From assembly GCA_946479925.1 (NCBI GenBank), contig CAMLHK010000004.1:1-64000 (forward strand): a DNA stretch of 64,000 bases, given 5' to 3'. Both the position numbers and the translations under genes were made by a program. Shown here in pieces: positions 58,609-64,000 of the stretch (the first letter of the stretch is position 1; each line of letters opens with the position of its first letter). The notes under the pieces were generated by a model, which saw only the letters and a list, made by a program, of their open reading frames with translations, ran no database searches and was not told the DNA's origin. The stretch is from an uncultured Lactobacillus sp. (GTDB taxonomy: Bacteria > Bacillota > Bacilli > Lactobacillales > Lactobacillaceae).

Positions 58609-59229
58609 ATGTTCGAAATTTTTCTCTTTGTCAATCCCGTTGGCATTTACTGCTATAATACAGAAGTTTTAATTCAAGATGCAATCGCCGAACTTAATAT
58701 CAATTCTTCTTTTAACTTCGTTCCTATCATAAATACAAAAGTTATAAAAGAAGATATTATCAGAAGAAAAAAGAGCGGTCAAAGAATAATAGATATCCCG
58801 CAGTACACAATCGCTTCATTTCAAGCTTTACGCAATTACCATGCAATTAAGTTCGAATATGGCAACAAAAAGGCTCGAGCCTATCTAGTTGCTTTACAAC
58901 AAGCTATCAGCGGTGATTTTAATAAATATTCTGAACAATTACCGCGAAAAATTGCTCAAGATTTAAATTTAAATTTTGACCGGATTACAGATCGCAGGAT
59001 TGCTCCTTATGTAGATAATTCCATTCGCCAAGATAAGGAACTTGCCCATCAGTTTAATGTTTGTAACATTCCTACAACTATTATTTTTAATGAAAGCGGC
59101 AATTACAGTGGCGTAATGCTTGAAGGAATTTTGGCTCATGATAAGTTGATTCGCCTTTTTAAAAATACTGGTTGTATTACCAGGGAAGACAAAGATTATT
59201 ATCCTGCTAAACACTTACGTCTGATCTAA
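58609..59229 (+). CDS. YjbH/SpxH-like DsbA-family protein
   Basis: 206 aa in a DsbA-like fold, similar in length and position to YjbH, the adaptor that brings Spx to ClpXP in Bacillus. The region where the CxxC should be reads FVNPVGIYCYNTE, keeping only one Cys, so it is no oxidoreductase. The cis-Pro region NIPTTIIFNESG is present. Its 3' end overlaps convergent coiA by 15 nt. Spx itself is encoded at 60961-61359. Confidence 0.75.
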   Translation: MFEIFLFVNPVGIYCYNTEVLIQDAIAELNINSSFNFVPIINTKVIKEDIIRRKKSGQRIIDIPQYTIASFQALRNYHAIKFEYGNKKARAYLVALQQAISGDFNKYSEQLPRKIAQDLNLNFDRITDRRIAPYVDNSIRQDKELAHQFNVCNIPTTIIFNESGNYSGVMLEGILAHDKLIRLFKNTGCITREDKDYYPAKHLRLI

Positions 59230-60057
59230 AAACTTACTTGCATTATCTGGAGAATTGATTTTACGAAAATTGCTAAATACCCAAGACGGCAAATCATCAA
59301 TGGTTTGCCGTCTTTTATATAAGTTGTTGGCAATCTTCATGCCATTGAGACTTTTTTGCATAAGCTGCATTTTTAGATACTGTTTTTGCTTGGCCGAATC
59401 AACATAGTATTTACGTAAAGCAGGTTTAAAGTGCCACAGCTTTTTTAATCCTTCGGCATTTATAGTAAAATTCTGTTTTTGCCAATGAATTTTATTAGTC
59501 AGCGGCTCAAGCAAAACGTTATATTTCAAACTGATAACTAGCTTATCAGGATTAATTTCCAAATAATAATCATGCCACGGTTTATTCCTTCGAAAAAAGA
59601 TAAGTTGCGATTTTTTGATGTATTGTCCTAAAAAATGTCTCTTTCCCACTATCCAGATATCTTTCACGCCTATTTGCCGATATAAAAGATGACGATGACG
59701 AAATTCAGATTTGTTGAGCGGAGCACATTGAATCTCAAATGCTAAATTTGGGCTTGCTAAGATATCAGCGCGTAATTGGCCATTAGCTAATTGAACTTCC
59801 ATCTGTGCGTTAAAATGGGCTGCTCTTAAAGCTGTGGTCAATAAGCTTTTACTTTGTGCATGCTCTTTATTTTCTCCACTTAAATTAACTTCACTCGGGA
59901 TATGCTTAAAATAAGGTGTTTTACTATTATTTATCAGCTGGACTTCGCGATAACACTGAGGACAAAAATAATGCCTTTCTATATTCCTTTCATTTTCACT
60001 TATCCGAGCTTCTGCTACAGCTAAAACTAAAACATTATTCAACAATGCCGCGTACAT
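59215..60057 (-). CDS. coiA: Competence protein CoiA
   Basis: 280 aa. N-terminal zinc CPQCYREV pair, HAQSKSLLTTAL, and the nuclease-like motif ADILASPNLAFEIQCAPLNKSEF (PD-(D/E)xK type, split). Needed for recombination of incoming DNA in streptococci. ATG at 60057 behind AGGTGAT; two in-frame ATGs lie upstream. The leader shares an 18-bp motif with comFA. Confidence 0.92.
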   Translation of the reverse strand: MYAALLNNVLVLAVAEARISENERNIERHYFCPQCYREVQLINNSKTPYFKHIPSEVNLSGENKEHAQSKSLLTTALRAAHFNAQMEVQLANGQLRADILASPNLAFEIQCAPLNKSEFRHRHLLYRQIGVKDIWIVGKRHFLGQYIKKSQLIFFRRNKPWHDYYLEINPDKLVISLKYNVLLEPLTNKIHWQKQNFTINAEGLKKLWHFKPALRKYYVDSAKQKQYLKMQLMQKSLNGMKIANNLYKRRQTIDDLPSWVFSNFRKINSPDNASKFLDQT

Positions 60058-60068
60058 AATCATCACCT

Positions 60069-60086
60069 AATAATAAGTACGCAAAA
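60069..60086 (-). promoter_or_regulatory. Putative competence-sigma promoter element of coiA
   Basis: Minus strand TTTTGCGTACTTATTATT, matching the comFA element (30016-30033) at 16 of 18 bases and at the same distance to the start codon. Its T run is also the tail of the mecA terminator. Confidence 0.6.
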
Positions 60087-60108
60087 GGGGCAGGATTTTA
60101 CCTGCCCC
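60083..60108 (-). terminator. Terminator of mecA
   Basis: GGGGCAGG and CCTGCCCC pair around 6 nt, then TTTTGC; strong stem, short T run. Confidence 0.75.
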
Positions 60109-60131
60109 CTTTTATTTTGCTATCTGACATT

Positions 60132-60854
60132 TTAATTAATGTTACTAAAATAATCCTGCAGCTTCTCTAAAGCTTCATGCGCTATCAAGCATTTGCCATT
60201 AATGCGCACACGAGCCATTTCACTAGCTTTAACTTTAATACCATATTCATTTGCAATGGCCCATGCATCCGCCGGCTTTATTTCCAAGTAATCTTGATCA
60301 GTAAAGATTAACTCTAAGTAAAATTTGCCGCGTTCAAAATAAAGACTGGAAGCCAAATCGTCTGCTTGAAGGCTATCCGCCAGTTCAACTACCTGATTAA
60401 GGTCATTAAAACTATATGCCTGCTTTTTTTGCAGTTTCCAAAACTCTTTTTTCACCTTGGGGTGACCAGAAATTGCAGAACCAGTTGATTCGTCTTTATC
60501 GCTTTCATCTTCCTCAGGTGCTAAATCGAGAAAAGACTTACGAGCATCATTCCTCTTTTTACTGTTGTCAGTAAAATCATTATCAAATAACTGGGCCAGG
60601 TTATTCTGATCTTTGGCCGTAACTTTAGTGATGAGTAAATCAAGCCCACCATTATTAGGCATTACTTGAAAAGTAACAGGTGCATCTTGACTAAAAGAAT
60701 GATCCGTATCAATTTCATCTAAAATTGAATAAAAGAAATGCTGGATTTTATTTTTATCACCCAGTAAATCCAAAACTTTAAGACCACGATTTGCTAATTC
60801 TTGTTTACCTATTCTCACGCGAATCGTATTTTTGTTTATATGATCTACTTGCAT
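60132..60854 (-). CDS. mecA: Adapter protein MecA
   Basis: 240 aa. N-terminal substrate-binding domain MQVDHINKNTIRVRIGKQELANRG, acidic linker (about residues 108-126) and C-terminal ClpC-binding domain (KQAYSFNDLNQVVELAD). Targets ComK/ComX-type competence regulators and Spx to ClpCP in Firmicutes. GGAGGTGA before the ATG is strong. Lies between spx and coiA. Confidence 0.95.
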   Translation of the reverse strand: MQVDHINKNTIRVRIGKQELANRGLKVLDLLGDKNKIQHFFYSILDEIDTDHSFSQDAPVTFQVMPNNGGLDLLITKVTAKDQNNLAQLFDNDFTDNSKKRNDARKSFLDLAPEEDESDKDESTGSAISGHPKVKKEFWKLQKKQAYSFNDLNQVVELADSLQADDLASSLYFERGKFYLELIFTDQDYLEIKPADAWAIANEYGIKVKASEMARVRINGKCLIAHEALEKLQDYFSNIN

Positions 60855-60906
60855 GAGTTCTCACCTCCATCAGATGCTTTGTTCTATTGTAGCGTACTTT
60901 ACTCAT

Positions 60907-60947
60907 AAAATAAAAGCGTTAGTTTAAAAAACCAACGCTTTTATTTT
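60907..60947 (-). terminator. Terminator between spx and mecA
   Basis: AAAATAAAAGCGTTGG and CTAACGCTTTTATTTT form a long A/T-flanked stem. Confidence 0.85.
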
Positions 60948-60960
60948 AAACTTACCTGAT

Positions 60961-61359
60961 TTATAAGTCAGCTATCTTTTGCATTTCTTCAAGTTCGAGA
61001 CGGCGTACTTTTCTAGGTAAAAAGCGCCTAATCTCATCTTCATTATATCCAACCTGTAAACGACGGTCATCCATAATAATAGGACGTCTTAACAAACTTG
61101 GATTCTTTTCTACCAGATCAAGCAATTGATCAATTGACATGTCATCCAGATTAACTTTAAGTTGCTGAAATGCTCTTGAACGAGTTGAAATAATTTCTTC
61201 GGTACCATTTTCAGTCATGCGCAAAATTTGCAACAATTCATCTTTTGTTAACGGTTCAGAAAAAATATTTCTTTCCTTAAAAGGAATGTCGTGCTTCTTT
61301 AACCAGGCCTTCGCTTTACGACAAGATGTACAGCTTGGAGAGATATATAAATTTACCAT
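60961..61359 (-). CDS. spxA: Redox regulator Spx
   Basis: 132 aa. ArsC-like fold with the redox pair C10-T-S-C13 ([11 protein letters not shown]), the [25 protein letters not shown] region that contacts the RNA polymerase alpha subunit, and a C-terminal flexible tail seen by ClpXP. ATG at 61359, three codons after the first open codon, fits GGGAG spacing. Activates thiol-stress genes. Confidence 0.96.
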   Translation of the reverse strand: MVNLYISPSCTSCRKAKAWLKKHDIPFKERNIFSEPLTKDELLQILRMTENGTEEIISTRSRAFQQLKVNLDDMSIDQLLDLVEKNPSLLRRPIIMDDRRLQVGYNEDEIRRFLPRKVRRLELEEMQKIADL

Positions 61360-61392
61360 ATATTTCACGCTCCCTTAATTAGTATCTATATA

Positions 61393-61420
61393 ATTATATC
61401 ATACTACTTCCTTTTTGTAA
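61393..61420 (-). promoter_or_regulatory. SigA promoter of spx
   Basis: -35 TTACAA (61415-61420), 16 bp, -10 TATAAT (61393-61398). Confidence 0.6.
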
Positions 61421-61425
61421 GTAGT
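61403..61425. repeat. Inverted repeat over the spx promoter
   Basis: ACTACTT-N9-AAGTAGT, perfect 7-bp arms covering the -35 and spacer. Candidate operator. Confidence 0.5.
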
Positions 61426-61510
61426 TTTTTCAACTAATTTTATTATTATAGTATCTTTTAAACGTGAATATTCTGTGAACTTTTTATCAAGAAAAAATAA
61501 AGAAATAAAA

Positions 61511-61542
61511 AAGAATACATAATCTTTTGCTAATGTATCCTT
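61511..61542 (-). terminator. Terminator of ptsHI
   Basis: AAGGATACATTA and TTATGTATTCTT pair with one mismatch and one G-T, followed by TTTTTT. Confidence 0.8.
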
Positions 61543-61554
61543 TTTTTATTATTA

Positions 61555-63288
61555 TTAGTTATTTACTTTCTTCATTAAGTCACTAACCAATTTCTCATTT
61601 TCTTCAGCAGTTTCTGAAACATAACAAGCTTTATTGGCTAATTCCTTAATATCTGCAGTATTGAGCTTCTTCATTAAGCTTCTAATACGCAAAATTGAAG
61701 TAGCACTCATTGAGTACTCGTCTAAGCCCATTGAAAGCAAAATTGGAAACATGGTACTGTCTCCGGCAGCTTCGCCGCACATGCCACACCAAATGTTGTT
61801 TTCATGTGCTGCATCAATCGTGTGCTTAATTAAACGCAAAACAGATGGGTTTGCCGGTTGATAAAGGTAAGAAACATTATCATTGCCCCTATCAGCAGCC
61901 ATTGTATATTGAATTAAGTCATTAGTACCAATTGAGAAGAAATCAACTTCTTTAGCAAATTGATCAGCTAAAACTGCAGCAGCTGGAACTTCAATCATCA
62001 TTCCCACTTCTAAGTTCGAACCAATCTTAACGCCTTTTGTAACTAACTTGTCTTTTTCTTCACCCAAAATTGCTTTAGCCTTGCGCAACTCATTCAGAGT
62101 ACCAATCATTGGGAACATAATGCCTAACTTGCCATAAGCTGATGCACGCAATAAAGCACGAAGCTGTGTCCGGAAAATCTGTTCATTTTGAAGTGAGAGT
62201 CTAATGGCACGCACACCTAAGAAAGGGTTCATTTCTTCTGGTAAATCCCAATAATCAAGGTGCTTGTCACCACCAATATCCATGGTTCTGATAATTACCT
62301 GCTTACCATGCATACCTTCAATGACTTTCTTATAGGCTTCAAATTGCTCATCCTCAGTTGGGAAGTCCTTTGAATCCATATATAAGAATTCGGTTCTGTA
62401 AAGACCAACAGCTTCAGCACCATTATCGTTTACACCCTTCATGTCATTTGGTGTACCAATATTAGCAGTAATTGTAAACTTTTTACCGTCTGCAGTAACT
62501 GAAGGCTCGTTCTTTAATTTTTCCCATTCAGCTTTTTGCTGCAAAAAGTCAGAACTCTTTTGTTGATATTCAGCAACTTGACTGTCAGTAGGCTTAACTA
62601 CTACATCACCGCTTAGACCGTCAACAGCAATCGTGTCGCCGTTTTCAACATCCTTGGTAATTGAATCAGTACCTACAACTGCTGGCAATTCAAGTGAACG
62701 CGCCATGATAGCAGAGTGTGCTGTTCTTCCGCCAATATCAGTAACAAAGCCCTTAACAAATTTTTTATTAAGTTGGGCAGTATCACTAGGAGTTAAATCA
62801 TGAGCAACCACAATAACTTCGTGATCAATGGCAGCTGGGTTTGGTAATTCCTTACCCAGCAAGTGAGCCATAATTCTCTTAGAAACATCGCGCACATCGG
62901 CTGCACGTTGCTGCATATATGTGTTATCAGTCATTCCTTCAAAAATACTGATAAACTTTTGTGCAGTTTCGTCAAGAGCAGCTTCACTGTTAACTTTTTG
63001 TTCCTTGATTTCGTTTTCAATGGCACCAGTAAATTCAGGATCGTTCAAGATCATAAGGTGAGCTTCAAAGACTTGAGCTTCGTCTTCACCTAAACTCTTC
63101 TTTGCACTATCACGAATTTTTTCAACTTCAGTAGTTGATACTGAAATTGCCTTCTTATAGCGTGCTAACTCACTTTCAACATCGCTAACTGTAGATTTTG
63201 AAAATGAAAGATCAGGTTCAACCAAGAGATAAGCTGGTGCTACAGCAATACCATCACTAGCAGCAATTCCTTTTAATGTCTTGGTCAT
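61555..63288 (-). CDS. ptsI: Phosphoenolpyruvate-protein phosphotransferase (EI)
   Basis: 577 aa. Active-site His in [21 protein letters not shown] at about residue 190, PEP-binding barrel with [46 protein letters not shown] and GMCGEAAGD. Transfers phosphate from PEP to HPr. Its ATG overlaps the ptsH stop as TAATG. Confidence 0.98.
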   Translation of the reverse strand: MTKTLKGIAASDGIAVAPAYLLVEPDLSFSKSTVSDVESELARYKKAISVSTTEVEKIRDSAKKSLGEDEAQVFEAHLMILNDPEFTGAIENEIKEQKVNSEAALDETAQKFISIFEGMTDNTYMQQRAADVRDVSKRIMAHLLGKELPNPAAIDHEVIVVAHDLTPSDTAQLNKKFVKGFVTDIGGRTAHSAIMARSLELPAVVGTDSITKDVENGDTIAVDGLSGDVVVKPTDSQVAEYQQKSSDFLQQKAEWEKLKNEPSVTADGKKFTITANIGTPNDMKGVNDNGAEAVGLYRTEFLYMDSKDFPTEDEQFEAYKKVIEGMHGKQVIIRTMDIGGDKHLDYWDLPEEMNPFLGVRAIRLSLQNEQIFRTQLRALLRASAYGKLGIMFPMIGTLNELRKAKAILGEEKDKLVTKGVKIGSNLEVGMMIEVPAAAVLADQFAKEVDFFSIGTNDLIQYTMAADRGNDNVSYLYQPANPSVLRLIKHTIDAAHENNIWCGMCGEAAGDSTMFPILLSMGLDEYSMSATSILRIRSLMKKLNTADIKELANKACYVSETAEENEKLVSDLMKKVNN

Positions 63289-63554
63289 TATTCAGCTAAG
63301 CCCTCTTTTTTCATAGTCTCTGAAATAGCGTTAATTGCATCTTTTTCGTCGTCGCCACTAGCACTGATAGTAACATCAGCATTTTTGCCAACACCAAGTG
63401 ACATAACACCCATAATTGACTTTAAATTAACTGACTTACCATTGTATTCCAAATTGATATCTGAACCAAATTTAGAAGCAGCTTGTACTAGCAATGTAGC
63501 TGGACGAGCATGAATACCTGTTTCTGCAACAACATGAAAATCGCGTTTTTCCAT
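63288..63554 (-). CDS. ptsH: Phosphocarrier protein HPr
   Basis: 88 aa. His15 ([10 protein letters not shown]) accepts phosphate from EI; Ser46 ([13 protein letters not shown]) is the regulatory site of HprK (22396-23358), producing the CcpA co-repressor. Strong AAAGGAGA site. First gene of ptsHI. Confidence 0.98.
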   Translation of the reverse strand: MEKRDFHVVAETGIHARPATLLVQAASKFGSDINLEYNGKSVNLKSIMGVMSLGVGKNADVTISASGDDEKDAINAISETMKKEGLAE

Positions 63555-63615
63555 TATATATATCTCCTTTTAATTCAAAAAATCAAAACGGTAGTAAATA
63601 CCTATTCGCTTACTT

Positions 63616-63644
63616 AGACTATCATTTTTTTGTGAATTAGACAA
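63616..63644 (-). promoter_or_regulatory. Promoter of ptsHI
   Basis: -35 TTGTCT (63639-63644), 17 bp, -10 TAGTCT (63616-63621). Confidence 0.55.
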
Positions 63645-63650
63645 CATAAA

Positions 63651-63664
63651 TGTAACAGTTTACA
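63651..63664. promoter_or_regulatory. cre-like CcpA site upstream of ptsHI
   Basis: TGTAACAGTTTACA fits TGWAANCGNTNWCA with one mismatch at a central base. It lies 7 bp upstream of the -35, a position that would allow activation. Confidence 0.55.
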
Positions 63665-63667
63665 TCA

Positions 63668-63862
63668 TTAAACTTCAGATTTTGATTTTGAGTAAATTAT
63701 TTTACCACCTCGCAATGCTTTCCCTGTAATATTTTGCCTTTTTTCAAAGGACCTCAATGCTGCTTGAAATTCAAAAGCATTTTTTGGCTCAACTTCAAAG
63801 TGATCGAGTTCGCCATTCGCTAATTGCACCAGAATTTTTTGAAAATCCAAAATTATCACCAC
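63668..63862 (-). CDS. Small conserved-looking protein of unknown function
   Basis: Up to 64 aa, hydrophilic (LDFQKILVQLANGELDHF, then FEVEP and a basic Lys-rich end). First codon is GTG at 63862; a TTG four codons later has the SD-like GGTGAT before it. No family recognised. Ends just upstream of the ptsH cre-like site and promoter, divergent from the gene beyond the right edge. Could be an independent small gene. Confidence 0.5.
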   Translation of the reverse strand: MVIILDFQKILVQLANGELDHFEVEPKNAFEFQAALRSFEKRQNITGKALRGGKIIYSKSKSEV

Positions 63863-63951
63863 TTTTTAGTCAATTTTATTTATGCAATCATCTGATCTTG
63901 CACCAATATTTTATCATATTAGCGTTACTTACAAATAATAAGATTCAGGTT

Positions 63952-63978
63952 TTAGCACTTGATTATTGCGAGTGCTAA
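63952..63978 (+). promoter_or_regulatory. CIRCE operator at the right edge
   Basis: TTAGCACTT and GAGTGCTAA, 9 bp apart, one base from consensus in the left arm. It covers the -35 to -10 spacer of the promoter at 63959-63987, so it should control a heat-shock gene starting right of the window. Confidence 0.88.
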
Positions 63979-63987
63979 TTATATAAT
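63959..63987 (+). promoter_or_regulatory. SigA promoter of the gene beyond the right edge
   Basis: -35 TTGATT, 17 bp, -10 TATAAT on the plus strand, embedded in the CIRCE element. In L. acidophilus-like genomes clpE lies next to ptsHI as I remember, so clpE is the leading guess. Confidence 0.7.
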
Positions 63988-64000
63988 TTAGTAAACTGAT

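Overview
The window is a low-GC Firmicutes chromosome segment. It fits Lactobacillus sensu stricto (acidophilus/delbrueckii group): AT-rich, strong AGGAGG-type ribosome binding sites, TTG starts on recA and others, Spx/MecA/YjbH regulators, and the block secA-prfB-hprK-lgt-gpsA-trxB-pgm-uvrBA-rapZ-yvcK-whiA next to clpP and cggR-gap. Genus and group are inferred from gene content and remembered gene order; no search was run. No insertion sequence, prophage, CRISPR array or rRNA was seen.

Most genes lie on the minus strand, so transcription runs mainly from high to low coordinates. 1-1282: cggR-gap operon with promoter and an operator-like palindrome. 1381-1551: a single tRNA-Arg(CCG). 1556-8345: an accessory block with a lone putrescine-type carbamoyltransferase, two paralogous secreted proteins, an amino-acid permease and a PerR-type regulator. 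8429-30017: conserved housekeeping and stress genes, namely clpP (CIRCE-controlled), whiA-yvcK-rapZ, uvrA-uvrB (LexA/DinR box), pgm, trxB, gpsA, lgt, hprK, prfB (programmed +1 frameshift), secA, hpf and comFC-comFA. 30048-36684: yigZ, tagO and an AraC-regulator operon with two FAD/FMN-domain reductases whose FMN domains sit at opposite ends. 36832-48548: rny, recA, an opuC-type osmolyte ABC transporter, pgsA, rodZ-like, ymfI-like and ftsK. 48568-55203: DUF1149, trmL, an AI-2E family exporter, an orphan glucitol-type PTS IIA, a large P-type ATPase and a lactonase. 55269-64000: rluD-like, nadK, relQ, CYTH protein, YjbH/SpxH-like, coiA, mecA, spx, ptsI, ptsH and a right-edge CIRCE promoter for a gene starting beyond the window.

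Three networks recur. Carbon catabolite control: HPr with His15 and Ser46, EI, HPr kinase, CggR, and a cre-like site at ptsH. ClpP-linked proteolysis and stress: clpP, MecA, Spx, YjbH-like, two CIRCE elements, PerR. DNA uptake and repair: comFA, comFC, coiA, recA, uvrAB, ftsK. The most interesting signals are an 18-bp motif shared by the comFA and coiA leaders that looks like a competence-sigma promoter, the domain-swapped flavin reductase pair, and the paired secreted Ig/propeller-like proteins.
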